Shown piece after piece: positions 41,818 to 50,135 of a DNA stretch of 64,000 nucleotides. Numbering within the stretch: the first letter of the stretch is position 1; each line of letters opens with the position of its first letter. The position numbers were made by a program, and so were the translations under genes. The notes under the pieces were generated by a model that had not been told where the DNA came from, ran no database searches, and was given only the letters and a program-made list of their open reading frames with translations. This DNA comes from Actinacidiphila bryophytorum (lineage in GTDB: Bacteria; Actinomycetota; Actinomycetes; Streptomycetales; Streptomycetaceae), in assembly GCF_016916835.1 (NCBI RefSeq), contig NZ_JAFFIX010000017.1, forward strand, positions 97,004-161,003, given 5' to 3'.

Positions 41818-43323
41818 CTGACTGTCCACCACCTCAACGAGATCCTGCTGGTCGGCGCGGCAGTACTGCTCGTCGCCGTCGTAGCCGTCCGCCTGGCGTC
41901 CCGGAGTGGGCTGCCGACGCTGCTCATCTACCTCGGCATCGGCGTAGCCATCGGGCAGGACGGCCTGTTCGGCTTCACCTTTGACGACGTCGAACTGACC
42001 CAAGTACTCGGCTATGCCGCACTTGTCGTGATTCTCGCCGAAGGTGGGCTAGGTACTAAATGGCATGAAATCAAGCCAGTCATGCCGATTGCCGCCGTCT
42101 TGTCGACGGTCGGCGTTCTTGTGAGCGTGTTCATCACGGCGGGCGCGGCACATTACGTGGTGGGACTCGACTGGCGGCAGGCACTGATCATCGGTGCCGT
42201 GGTGTCGTCCACCGATGCCGCCGCAGTGTTCTCGGTGCTGCGCAATGTGCCCCTCCCCAAGCGGGTGACCGGCGTCCTGGAGGCCGAGTCCGGGTTCAAC
42301 GACGCACCAGTCGTGATCATGGTCGTCGCTTTCTCTGCAACCGGCCCGATCGACTCGTGGTACTACCTGCTCGGCGAAGTCCTGCTCGAGTTGGCGATCG
42401 GTGCCGCGATCGGTATCGCAGTGGGCTGGATCGGCGCATACGGCCTCAAGCACGTGGCCCTTCCCGCGTCGGGCCTCTACCCGATCGCCGTGATGGCCAT
42501 CGCGGTCGCCGCATACGCAGCCGGTGCCACAGCCCACGGCTCGGGCTTCCTCGCCGTCTACATCGCCTCGCTCATCCTCGGCAATGCAAAGCTCCCGCAC
42601 CGCCCGGCGACGCGCGGCTTCGCGGAGGGGCTCGGCTGGATCGCCCAGATCGGCCTGTTTGTGCTGCTCGGTCTCCTGGTGACGCCGCACGAACTCGGCG
42701 ACGACGTCGTTCCCGCCCTGGTCATCGGATTGTTCCTGACCGTGCTGGCGCGTCCGGCGGAGGTCGTGCTCAGCCTGCTGCCCTTCCGCATCCCCTGGCG
42801 CGAGCAGGCGCTGATGTCGTGGGCCGGTCTGCGCGGTGCCGTGCCGATCGTGCTGGCCACCATTCCGATGGTGGCCGGAGTGGGCGACAGCCGCAGGATC
42901 TTCAATATCGTCTTCGTACTGGTGATTTTCTACACTCTGGTGCAGGGTCCGACGCTCCCGTGGCTGGCACGGCGACTGCGCCTCGGCGCCAGCAGCGACC
43001 CGGCAGACCTGGGCATCGAATCGGCGCCGCTTGAGCGGTTGCGCGGTCACCTGCTGTCCGTGGCCATTCCCGAGGGTTCACGTATGCACGGTGTCGAGGT
43101 CAACGAACTGCGGCTCCCGGCCGGATCCGCCGTCACCCTCGTAGTCCGCGACGGTTCCAGCTTCGTCCCCCTGCCGTCGACCACCTTGCGGCGCGGCGAC
43201 GAGCTGCTCGTGGTCGCCACCGACCCGGTGCGCGATGCCGCCGAGGACCGCCTGCGAGCTGTCGGACGCGGCGGCAAGCTGGCGGGCTGGCTGGGGCAGC
43301 AAGACGGGGACCGCCCGGCATGA
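41818..43323 (+). CDS. CPA1 cation/proton antiporter with C-terminal RCK_C domain, CTG start
   Basis: 501 residues if translation starts at CTG 41818. The reading frame is open back to a TAA at 41776 with no ATG, GTG or TTG before 42028. The segment from CTG reads TVHHLNEILLVGAAVLLVAV and RSGLPTLLIYLGIGVAIGQDG, which supplies the first helices of the family. AAAGGA lies eight bases before the CTG. Starting at GTG 42028 would delete 70 residues. Later motifs include VVSSTDAAAVFSVLR and LEAESGFNDAPVVI, the ion-translocation core. An RCK_C/TrkA_C domain lies near residues 405-480. Exports Na+ or K+ in exchange for protons. Confidence 0.88.
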   Translation: MTVHHLNEILLVGAAVLLVAVVAVRLASRSGLPTLLIYLGIGVAIGQDGLFGFTFDDVELTQVLGYAALVVILAEGGLGTKWHEIKPVMPIAAVLSTVGVLVSVFITAGAAHYVVGLDWRQALIIGAVVSSTDAAAVFSVLRNVPLPKRVTGVLEAESGFNDAPVVIMVVAFSATGPIDSWYYLLGEVLLELAIGAAIGIAVGWIGAYGLKHVALPASGLYPIAVMAIAVAAYAAGATAHGSGFLAVYIASLILGNAKLPHRPATRGFAEGLGWIAQIGLFVLLGLLVTPHELGDDVVPALVIGLFLTVLARPAEVVLSLLPFRIPWREQALMSWAGLRGAVPIVLATIPMVAGVGDSRRIFNIVFVLVIFYTLVQGPTLPWLARRLRLGASSDPADLGIESAPLERLRGHLLSVAIPEGSRMHGVEVNELRLPAGSAVTLVVRDGSSFVPLPSTTLRRGDELLVVATDPVRDAAEDRLRAVGRGGKLAGWLGQQDGDRPA

Positions 43324-43420
43324 GGGGGCGACCGGACCAGGACCTGGCGCCTGCGCCGCCACGTACCATGGTCTGGTAATTGTCGAGTACAACCTCTGTC
43401 TGATGCAGAGCCGGCGCGGA

Positions 43421-43455
43421 ACACCGCGCTGAGCGGACGGTTCTCGGCGCGGTGT
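43421..43455 (+). terminator. Hairpin terminator of the antiporter gene
   Basis: ACACCGCGCTGAG (43421-43433) pairs with CTCGGCGCGGTGT (43443-43455), one G-U, with a 9-base loop, about 100 bases past the antiporter stop. Confidence 0.55.
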
Positions 43456-43513
43456 GGCGGCCCCTGGTCGCGTTCGCGCTACCAGGCAGCAGAAAGACCA
43501 GGCTGTGGCATCC

Positions 43514-44830
43514 ATGGTGCCCACCTCCCCCTCCCCGTCACCTTCCTCCTCGAAGCACGACGCTGCCCGTGCACCGGGCTACCGGCAGCTGCTGCGCACG
43601 CCAGGGGTGTGGGCCTTCGTCCTTCCGGGATTTGCTGCGCGGCAGCCCTTCGCCATGCTCACGATGAGCATGGTCCTTCTCGTCGAGCACACCACCGGCT
43701 CCTACGGGACCGCTGGCTCCGTCGCCGCGGTCACAGGGGTGGCCATGGCCGTGTGCGCGCCGCGCGGCGGCCGGCTCGCCGACCGGTTCGGGCAGCGGGC
43801 AGTCCTGGTACCCGGTATTGCGCTGCACGCCGCCTCCGTGGGCGCCCTGGTGGCCTTGGCGCTGGCCCACGCACCCGTCTGGGCACTCTTTGCCGCAGCA
43901 GTGCCGACTGGCGCGACCGTGCCGCAGGTCGGGCCGATGGTGCGCTCCCGTTGGGCAGTGGCCCTGACCGGCCCTTCGGCGGGGCCGTCGCCGCTCATGC
44001 AGACTGCTGCCGCCTTCGAATCGGTGACCGACGAGTTCACCTTCGTCATCGGACCGGTTCTCGCCACGGCGCTGTGCGCGGGAGTGCATCCTGCGGCCGG
44101 GCTCATTGCCGAGGCGACGCTCACACTTGCGGGGGGAAGTCTTTTCGCGGCGCAACGGAAGACCGCCCCTCGCCCACACCACAGGGCGACAGGAAGTGAC
44201 GCACGCCACAGTTCGGCGTTGTCCGTGCCGGGCGTGCGCGCGCTGGTGATCGCCCTCCTCGGCATAGGTGCCGTTTTCGGCGGTATGCAGGTGCCCATCA
44301 CCGCGTTCACCAAGGAAGCCGGCCACCCGGGCCTGAGCGGAATCGTCTACGGCACCTTCGCGGCGGGCAACATGCTGGCGGGCGTGGCGTACGGCGCGAT
44401 CGCATGGCGGCGCAGCCCCCGTCGGCGCCTGCTGACGGCGTACGCGGCCTTGATGCTCGCCTGCGCCCCGCTGTGGGCCGTACAGGCCCTACCGCTACTC
44501 GGTGGCCTCGGCCTCCTGCTGGGGCTGTGCATCGCACCGGCCCTGATCACCGGATACACGCTGGTTGAGGCGCTCGTTCCACCGGCCACCAGGACCGAGG
44601 CCTTCACCTGGCTGACGGGAGCCGTCGCACTCGGCCAGGCTGCGGCTGTCACCGCGGCGGGGCTGCTGACCGACCACGCCGGTTCCCATGCCGGTTTCAC
44701 CGTGCCGCTGACCGGCACAGTTGCAGCATTCGTGGTGCTCATGGGACTGCGCGGGCACCTGGTGCCGGCGCCGCGAGCAATGCGGGCGGCAGGTGCGATC
44801 GGTCACCGTCGGGCGGTCGCGGTGGACTGA
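43514..44830 (+). CDS. MFS transporter
   Basis: 438 residues from ATG 43514; the frame is open upstream to 43454. About twelve TM helices. The MFS loop 2-3 motif reads GGRLADRFGQRAVLV. Helix segments include GIALHAASVGALVALALAHAP and LLGIGAVFGGMQVPITAFTKEAG. It belongs to the group of sugar/drug-efflux-like MFS proteins common in Streptomyces; substrate unknown. No regulator is adjacent. Confidence 0.85.
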   Translation: MVPTSPSPSPSSSKHDAARAPGYRQLLRTPGVWAFVLPGFAARQPFAMLTMSMVLLVEHTTGSYGTAGSVAAVTGVAMAVCAPRGGRLADRFGQRAVLVPGIALHAASVGALVALALAHAPVWALFAAAVPTGATVPQVGPMVRSRWAVALTGPSAGPSPLMQTAAAFESVTDEFTFVIGPVLATALCAGVHPAAGLIAEATLTLAGGSLFAAQRKTAPRPHHRATGSDARHSSALSVPGVRALVIALLGIGAVFGGMQVPITAFTKEAGHPGLSGIVYGTFAAGNMLAGVAYGAIAWRRSPRRRLLTAYAALMLACAPLWAVQALPLLGGLGLLLGLCIAPALITGYTLVEALVPPATRTEAFTWLTGAVALGQAAAVTAAGLLTDHAGSHAGFTVPLTGTVAAFVVLMGLRGHLVPAPRAMRAAGAIGHRRAVAVD

Positions 44831-44860
44831 CGCACGGAAATGCTGCACTATTGAGCGTCG

Positions 44861-44887
44861 TTAGCACTCATTGAGTAAGAGTGCCAG
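44861..44887 (+). promoter_or_regulatory. CIRCE-like HrcA operator upstream of the FmdB gene
   Basis: TTAGCACTC, nine-base spacer, GAGTGCCAG. The CIRCE consensus is TTAGCACTC-N9-GAGTGCTAA, so the left arm is perfect and the right arm matches seven of nine. It abuts the AGGAGGAG ribosome-binding site of the downstream gene, a position suited to HrcA repression. Confidence 0.8.
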
Positions 44888-44896
44888 GAGGAGCTA

Positions 44897-45226
44897 GTGC
44901 CGACTTACCAGTACCAGTGCACCGAATGCGGCGAGGGCCTTGAGGCGGTGCAGAAGTTCAGCGATGACGCGCTGACCGTGTGCCCCAACTGCGGCGGACG
45001 GCTGCGCAAGGTGTTCTCGGCCGTGGGTGTGGTCTTCAAGGGCTCCGGCTTCTACCGGACCGACAGCCGCGGCTCCTCGTCCAGCAGCGCCCCCGCCGCC
45101 AAGAGCGGCAGTGCGAGCACGGACAGCAAGCCGAGCGGAGGCTCCTCGTCGAGTTCAACCTCGCCCGGGTCGTCTTCGAGCTCCTCCGGCTCCTCGTCCA
45201 CGTCGAGCAGCTCGTCGGCCGCCTGA
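44897..45226 (+). CDS. FmdB-family zinc-ribbon protein with Ser-rich tail
   Basis: 109 residues from GTG 44897, behind AGGAGGAGC. The N-terminal zinc ribbon reads MPTYQYQCTECGEGLEAVQ and CPNCGGRLRKVFS, giving CxxC pairs, then GVVFKGSGFYRTD, the FmdB hallmark. The last 45 residues are mostly Ser/Gly/Ala and disordered. FmdB proteins are small putative regulators of unclear function. The CIRCE-like element just upstream suggests heat-shock control. Confidence 0.92.
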   Translation: MPTYQYQCTECGEGLEAVQKFSDDALTVCPNCGGRLRKVFSAVGVVFKGSGFYRTDSRGSSSSSAPAAKSGSASTDSKPSGGSSSSSTSPGSSSSSSGSSSTSSSSSAA

Positions 45227-45262
45227 GGCGCCTGACAGCGAGCCGCTTGGCCGCAGATCTTA

Positions 45263-45294
45263 CGAACCTCCGTCGTACGCACGACGGAGGTTCG
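45263..45294 (+). terminator. Hairpin terminator of the FmdB gene
   Basis: Perfect 14-bp stem, CGAACCTCCGTCGT (45263-45276) with its complement at 45281-45294, and a 4-base loop. Confidence 0.8.
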
Positions 45295-45326
45295 CCGCGT
45301 TCCCCATCCGGCTTAAGGTGATCGCC

Positions 45327-46184
45327 ATGGTGCACAGCAGCGATGTGACGCAGGAACGAGCCGAGATCGGTGTGATCGGCGGATCCGGCTTCTACTCCTT
45401 CCTCGACGATGTGACCGAAGTCACTGTCGACACTCCCTACGGTCCTGCCAGCGACTCGCTCTTCATCGGCGGGGTGGCCGGGAGGCGTGTGGCATTCCTG
45501 CCGAGGCACGGCAGGGACCACCGACTGCCACCGCACAAGATCAACTACCGCGCCAATCTGTGGGCGCTGCGTTCGGTCGGCGTGCGCCAGGTTCTCGGCC
45601 CGTGCGCGGTGGGCGGGCTGCGCGCGCAGTACGGTCCCGGCACGCTGCTTGTGCCTGACCAGCTCGTGGACCGTACGAAGTCGCGAGCCCAGTCGTACTT
45701 CGACGGCGAGGCCAGGGCAGACGGCGAGGTGCCGAATGTCGTGCACGTGACTTTCGCCGACCCGTACTGCCCGGTGGGCCGGAAGGCGGCGGTGAGCACC
45801 GCCCGGGCGAGCGGATGGGACGCCGTCGACGGCGGCACGCTGGTCGTTGTGGAGGGACCTCGTTTCTCCACTCGCGCCGAGTCGCTCTGGCATGCGGCAC
45901 AGGGCTGGTCGGTGGTCGGCATGACCGGGCACCCGGAAGCTGTGCTCGCCCGCGAACTCGGCCTCTGCTACACATCGCTGACCCTGGTCACAGACCTGGA
46001 CGCCGGCGCGGACACCGGTGACGGTGTCGGCCACGAGGAGGTTCTCGAAGTCTTCGCCGCGAACGTCGGACGTATGAGGGACGTGCTCTTCGAGCTGATC
46101 GGCGCCCTGCCGGGCAACGACGAGCGCAAGTGCCTGTGCCTTGATCCGCTGGGCGGGCAGGACCCAGGCATCACGCTGCCCTAG
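45327..46184 (+). CDS. mtnP: S-methyl-5'-thioadenosine phosphorylase
   Basis: 285 residues from ATG 45327, with AAGGTG six bases upstream. Purine-phosphorylase family MTAP motifs: IGVIGGSGFYSFLDDV, FLPRHGRDHRLPPHKINYRANLWAL, VVVEGPRFSTRAESLWHAAQ, GMTGHPEAVLARELGLCYTSLTLVTDLDAG. The enzyme recycles MTA, a by-product of polyamine and signal synthesis, to adenine and methylthioribose-1-phosphate. Substrate could also be another purine nucleoside, since family members differ subtly. Confidence 0.93.
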   Translation: MVHSSDVTQERAEIGVIGGSGFYSFLDDVTEVTVDTPYGPASDSLFIGGVAGRRVAFLPRHGRDHRLPPHKINYRANLWALRSVGVRQVLGPCAVGGLRAQYGPGTLLVPDQLVDRTKSRAQSYFDGEARADGEVPNVVHVTFADPYCPVGRKAAVSTARASGWDAVDGGTLVVVEGPRFSTRAESLWHAAQGWSVVGMTGHPEAVLARELGLCYTSLTLVTDLDAGADTGDGVGHEEVLEVFAANVGRMRDVLFELIGALPGNDERKCLCLDPLGGQDPGITLP

Positions 46185-46230
46185 TCGGTCGCAGCGGGGC
46201 CACGACGGTCCGGTGGGGCCGCCGCCGAGG

Positions 46231-46257
46231 TTATCCACAGGCGCGGAGTTTTCCACA
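46231..46257 (+). promoter_or_regulatory. Two DnaA-box-like sequences
   Basis: TTATCCACA (46231-46239) is the canonical DnaA box, and TTTTCCACA (46249-46257) differs at one position; both are in the same orientation, 18 bases apart. A weaker CCGTCCACA follows at 46464-46472. They sit between mtnP and the SAF gene. Confidence 0.55.
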
Positions 46258-46556
46258 GGCTCCGGCCGCGGTGCCTGCGGAGTGCGCGATGGTGGGGACA
46301 TCGACTGAAATTCCGGTCGATTCCCTCCCATCCGGTGGTGGTACCCGTGCGTTCATCCGCGTCAACGTCCATGCTGTCCGCCTCGTCGGCAGCTCCGGCT
46401 TCCCCCCCTGCGCGCTTCGACATCTCGCTGTTCTCACAACCGACAACAACCGGCCCGGAGCCGCCGTCCACAGATGTGAGCACCCCTGAGCCGTACACCC
46501 CGCCACGTTGCACCGTTCCGACCTTCCCGCCGATCAGGGCCGGAAGGCGCGGCGGG

Positions 46557-47042
46557 GTGTCTCTGATGCCCCGTAGGCTGCGATTCCGGCGCAAGCCGCT
46601 CGTCCTCGCGCTGGCAGTGGCAGCCGCCGCCCTGGCGGTGTCTGCGGCGCACGGATCGCCGACACGCTCGCCCGGGCACGCACACGGTCCTGCACCGTCC
46701 GCAGTGGCGGCTCAGCGCGTACCCGACGTAGCCCAGGAGATCGTCAGGGCTCCGGTGCGGATCACCGATGCCGCAGCAGTGCGGCTGCTGAGGCCGGGTG
46801 ACCGGGTGGACGTGCTGGCAGCAGCACGGGTCGTGGCGTCCGGAGCGCGGGTGGTCGCCGTTCCGGAACAGGTGGGTGGCCAGGACACGTCCACGGCAGC
46901 CGAAGGAAGTGGGCTGCCGACTGCCACCGCAGATGCGGGCGCCGCCGGCGGCGCACTGGTCGTCCTCGCCGTACCACGTCGTATTGCTGCCGCGCTGTCG
47001 GGTGCGGCCATGTCATCCCCTCTGGCGGTGGCGCTGTGCTGA
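46557..47042 (+). CDS. SAF/CpaB-RcpC-like membrane-anchored protein
   Basis: About 161 residues from GTG 46557, chosen because GGAAGG lies nine bases upstream; the frame is open back to GTG 46335, which would add a Pro/Ser-rich 74-residue tail. A basic stretch RRLRFRRK precedes a TM helix (PLVLALAVAAAALAVSAA). The exported part contains VRAPVRITDAAAVRLLRPGDRVDVLAAARVV and ends LVVLAVPRRIAAALSGAA, resembling the RcpC/CpaB domain of Flp-pilus assembly proteins. No pilus genes are adjacent. Function is unknown; such single genes are common upstream of mscL in Streptomyces. Confidence 0.7.
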   Translation: MSLMPRRLRFRRKPLVLALAVAAAALAVSAAHGSPTRSPGHAHGPAPSAVAAQRVPDVAQEIVRAPVRITDAAAVRLLRPGDRVDVLAAARVVASGARVVAVPEQVGGQDTSTAAEGSGLPTATADAGAAGGALVVLAVPRRIAAALSGAAMSSPLAVALC

Positions 47043-47144
47043 ATCACCCTTTCGTGAAAGGCGATTGGACAGGGCGGTCCCGGATTGCCTTCTATGGCGG
47101 AACCTTTCATTCCGTCAGACCGGCATCAGGGAAGAGGCACGTCG

Positions 47145-47618
47145 ATGAGCGACGCGGGCAAGCCGAGCCTGCTGGCAGGCTTCAAAGAATTCGTCATGCG
47201 CGGGAACGTGATCGACCTGGCGGTCGCGGTGGTCATCGGCGCCGCGTTCAGCAGCGTCGTGAACTCCGTCGTCAACGGGATCATCAACCCGTTGGTCGGT
47301 GCCTTCGGTACGAAGGACCTCGCTGGGTACTCGTCCTGTCTCAAGGGTCCGTGCGTGGTCAACGACAAGGGCGAGGTGACCAGTGGTATCCACATCCTGT
47401 GGGGCTCCGTGCTGAGCGCGGCACTCACCTTCCTGATCACCGCAGCGGTCGTCTACTTCCTCATGGTGCTCCCGATGGCTCGCTACCTAGCTCGTCGGGC
47501 GGCCCGGCAGCAACCGGTGGAGGTCGTGGAGCCGGTGAAGGAAGAGGTCGAGGAGATCACCCTGCTCCGCGACATCCGCGACGCCCTGGTGGCCCCGCGG
47601 TCCGGTGGGGCGGGCTGA
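47145..47618 (+). CDS. mscL: Large-conductance mechanosensitive channel
   Basis: 157 residues from ATG 47145, with GGGAAGAGG upstream. MscL landmarks: FKEFVMRGNVIDLAVAVVIGAAFSSVVNSVVNGIINPL as TM1, and SVLSAALTFLITAAVVYFLMVLP as TM2. A periplasmic loop with a Cys pair (SCLKGPC) lies between them, and the C-terminal helix ends EEITLLRDIRDALV. The channel releases osmolytes during hypo-osmotic shock. Confidence 0.96.
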   Translation: MSDAGKPSLLAGFKEFVMRGNVIDLAVAVVIGAAFSSVVNSVVNGIINPLVGAFGTKDLAGYSSCLKGPCVVNDKGEVTSGIHILWGSVLSAALTFLITAAVVYFLMVLPMARYLARRAARQQPVEVVEPVKEEVEEITLLRDIRDALVAPRSGGAG

Positions 47619-47637
47619 CAGCGGGCGTCGAGCGGGT

Positions 47638-47940
47638 TCAGAGGTGGTGCGGCGGCTTCTCACTGAGGAAGCGGCTGAAGTCGTCGTCCGCCGAACCGGA
47701 CAGCGGGTCGCCCCAGCCCCGATCGGTGTCGTCGGAGGACGGCCGGTCGAGCGGGTCGTCGAACACCAGCCCCGCTGACGCAGGAGCGCCACGCGGCGCG
47801 GCTGCGGGGGAGTTCCGCGCCGATTCGGCCGGGGAAGCAGCAGCAGCGTCAGCGTCGCCCTCTGCGGCGCCGGCGGGCACAGGGCGGCCCGCGACCCCCT
47901 CTGTGGCCGGGGAGTGCTCGGAGTCTGCGGCGGTGCTCAT
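47638..47940 (-). CDS. Small acidic protein of unknown function
   Basis: 100 residues. The N-terminal two thirds are low-complexity Ala/Pro/Glu. The C-terminal part (GLVFDDPLDRPSSDDTDRGWGDPLSG, then DDDFSRFLSEKPPHHL) looks conserved and ends in the KPPHHL motif seen in many small Streptomyces proteins. GGAG lies two bases before the ATG, tighter than usual. Convergent with mscL, with which it shares a 19-base gap. Confidence 0.7.
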   Translation of the reverse strand: MSTAADSEHSPATEGVAGRPVPAGAAEGDADAAAASPAESARNSPAAAPRGAPASAGLVFDDPLDRPSSDDTDRGWGDPLSGSADDDFSRFLSEKPPHHL

Positions 47941-48053
47941 GGCTCCAGGGTACGGTGCTGCGCCCGCCTCCCCGTCCGGCTCGGCACCCAAGCAGGTGGG
48001 GGGAGAGACTCCAAGCATCGGTTTGAAGCAGCCCGGCGGATATACCTGGCCTC

Positions 48054-49199
48054 ATGCACGCACCAGAACCGAGACCTCACGCCGGCCGCCCTCCCGTACC
48101 GGCGGAGGAGGCGGATGTCGACCGAAGCGACCTCGCGTACCGCCGCTGGTTGAGCGAGGCCGTGGGCAAGGTCCAGGCGGACGCGAACCGGTCCGCCGAT
48201 ACCCATTTGCTGTCCGTACCGCTACCGGCGGACTGGGGGATCGACCTCTACCTGAAGGACGAGTCGACCCATCCGACCGGGTCACTGAAGCACCGCCTGG
48301 CCCGTTCCCTGTTCCTGTACGCGCTGTGCAACGGCTGGATCCGCCCGGGGCGGCCGGTGATCGAGGCGTCCAGTGGATCGACGGCAGTGTCGGAGGCCTA
48401 CTTCGCGCGGCTGATCGGTGTCCCCTTTGTGGCCGTGATGGCCCGCGGAACCGTACAGGCGAAGGTGGATCTGATCGAATTCCACGGCGGCCGCTGCCAC
48501 CTGGTGAACGACCCGGGCGAGGTGTACGGGGCGGCAACCCGGCTGGCCGCCGAGACCGGGGGCCACTACATGGACCAGTTCACGTACGCGGAGCGGGCGA
48601 CGGACTGGCGGGGCAACAACAACATCGCCGAGTCGATCTTCCGGCAGTTGGCCGCGGAACGGCACCCGGTGCCGGCCTGGATCGTGGCGACCGCGGGAAC
48701 CGGGGGGACGTCGGCGACCCTGGCCCGGTATGTGCGTTATGCGCAGGCGACCACCGGCATCTGCGTGGCCGATCCGGAGAATTCGGCGTTCTTCCCGGGC
48801 TGGCGGGACAGCGATCCGGCGGCAACCACCGATACCGGCTCCCGGATCGAAGGGATCGGCCGGCAGCGCGTGGAGCCGAGCTTCGTACCGGGCGCAATCG
48901 ACCGCATGATGCGGGTCCCGGACGCGGCGTCGGTCGCGGCGATCCGGGTCCTTGAAAGGCTGCTCGGCCGCCGTGCGGGCGCGTCCACGGGCACAGGGCT
49001 GTGGGCGGCCTTCCGCATCATCTCGGAGATGCGCTCGCGCGGCGAGAGCGGCAGCGTCGTCGGACTGCTGTGCGACCCGGGTGAACGCTATCTGGAGAAG
49101 TACTACGCAGACGAGTGGCTGACGACTCAGGGCATCGACATCGCCCCCTATCTGGAGCGCATCGAGCGCTTTCTGGTCAGCGGCTCGTTCGTACGCTGA
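48054..49199 (+). CDS. PLP-dependent cysteine desulfhydrase Cds1-like / cysteine synthase family
   Basis: 381 residues. The fold-type II PLP enzyme motif DLYLKDESTHPTGSLKHRLARSL contains the Schiff-base lysine. EASSGSTAVSEAYFARLIGVPFVAVM and TAGTGGTSATLARYVRYA bind substrate and phosphate. It lacks the CBS domain of cystathionine synthases and continues past the core (GVGVAAxLE-type region absent) with a 60-residue C-terminal part ending LERIERFLVSG, as in mycobacterial Cds1, which releases H2S from L-cysteine. Other cysteine synthase-like activities cannot be excluded. Confidence 0.85.
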   Translation: MHAPEPRPHAGRPPVPAEEADVDRSDLAYRRWLSEAVGKVQADANRSADTHLLSVPLPADWGIDLYLKDESTHPTGSLKHRLARSLFLYALCNGWIRPGRPVIEASSGSTAVSEAYFARLIGVPFVAVMARGTVQAKVDLIEFHGGRCHLVNDPGEVYGAATRLAAETGGHYMDQFTYAERATDWRGNNNIAESIFRQLAAERHPVPAWIVATAGTGGTSATLARYVRYAQATTGICVADPENSAFFPGWRDSDPAATTDTGSRIEGIGRQRVEPSFVPGAIDRMMRVPDAASVAAIRVLERLLGRRAGASTGTGLWAAFRIISEMRSRGESGSVVGLLCDPGERYLEKYYADEWLTTQGIDIAPYLERIERFLVSGSFVR

Positions 49200-49339
49200 A
49201 TCCGCCGAGGACAGGCTGAGCGAACGGGCCACCGGAAGCGGTACGGCTCGTGCGGCGGGCTCCCGCGTGCGTTGGCGCGGGCGTGAGGTGTGTCGGCCTC
49301 GTGGAGGGTTGGCGTGTTCCCCATGACGAGCCGACCTAA

Positions 49340-49420
49340 GTGATCATACGATCACCTGTGCGAACGCCGCGTCTGACGTGCATTCGTGACGGGGAATCAC
49401 GGGGATCAACGGGGAAAGCA
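49340..49420 (+). promoter_or_regulatory. Inverted repeat and tandem decamers upstream of a membrane-protein gene
   Basis: GTGATC-ATAC-GATCAC inverted repeat at 49340-49355, resembling a GntR-type site. At 49391-49420 three 10-base units in tandem each begin GGGGA and lead into the ribosome-binding region. Function unknown. Confidence 0.4.
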
Positions 49421-49430
49421 GGACACGGGG

Positions 49431-50135
49431 ATGACTGATGCCCGGATACATGACGGGGACGGCGGGAGCCGGGTGTCGTCGCACGCCCATGCCGTACTGC
49501 TCTCGTGGGGGCCGACGGTGCTCTTCGGCATGGTCCTGCCGTGGATCACCTACCACCAACTCGTGGGGCGGGGCGTTCCCGGGACGGCGGCACTGGTGCT
49601 CGTGTCGGCGTGGCCTGCGTTGGAGCTCGGGCTGTACTTCGCACTGCACCACCGGCTGGACGAGTTCGGGGCTCTGGTCCTGGCGGCGCTGCTGGTGGCA
49701 GCGGCCGGTGCGGTCGCGGCTGACGGACGCTGGACGGGCGGCCGCACAGAGACCGCCTTCACCGGGCTTGTCGGGGTGGCCTTTGCGGTGAGCCCGGTTT
49801 TCGGGCGGCCGCTGACTTTCTGGTTCGGCCGGCGGTTCGCAACAGATGGCTCGGCGGCAGGGGCGGCCCGGTGGAACGGGTTGTGGCAGCAGGACGCGGG
49901 CTTTCGCGGCATGCACTATCGGCTGACTGCCGCCTGGGCTGCCGGCTGCGTGGCCGTGGCGGGTGTGATGGCGGTGCTGCCGTTGCGGACTCCCGTTGGC
50001 AGGGTGGACGCGGCGGCGCTTGCCGCGCCGGCTGTGGTGGCCGCAACAACGGTGGCGTACACCGCCCGGGCCGGAAGGGCATGGGCCGCGAGGGGTCAGA
50101 CGCCTGCCGCGCCGAGCAGCGCGCCCACCGCGTAG
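49431..50135 (+). CDS. VC0807-like integral membrane protein
   Basis: 234 residues from ATG 49431 behind AGGACACGGGG. Five or six hydrophobic helices, e.g. GPTVLFGMVLPWITYHQLVG, AALVLVSAWPALELGLYFAL, ALVLAALLVAAAGAVAADG and AAGCVAVAGVMAVLPL. FAVSPVFGRPLTFWFGRRFA and the WNGLWQQDAGFRGMHYRLTAAW segment recall the VC0807 family. No function is known. The last 40 bases overlap the convergent VIT1 gene tail to tail. Confidence 0.7.
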   Translation: MTDARIHDGDGGSRVSSHAHAVLLSWGPTVLFGMVLPWITYHQLVGRGVPGTAALVLVSAWPALELGLYFALHHRLDEFGALVLAALLVAAAGAVAADGRWTGGRTETAFTGLVGVAFAVSPVFGRPLTFWFGRRFATDGSAAGAARWNGLWQQDAGFRGMHYRLTAAWAAGCVAVAGVMAVLPLRTPVGRVDAAALAAPAVVAATTVAYTARAGRAWAARGQTPAAPSSAPTA

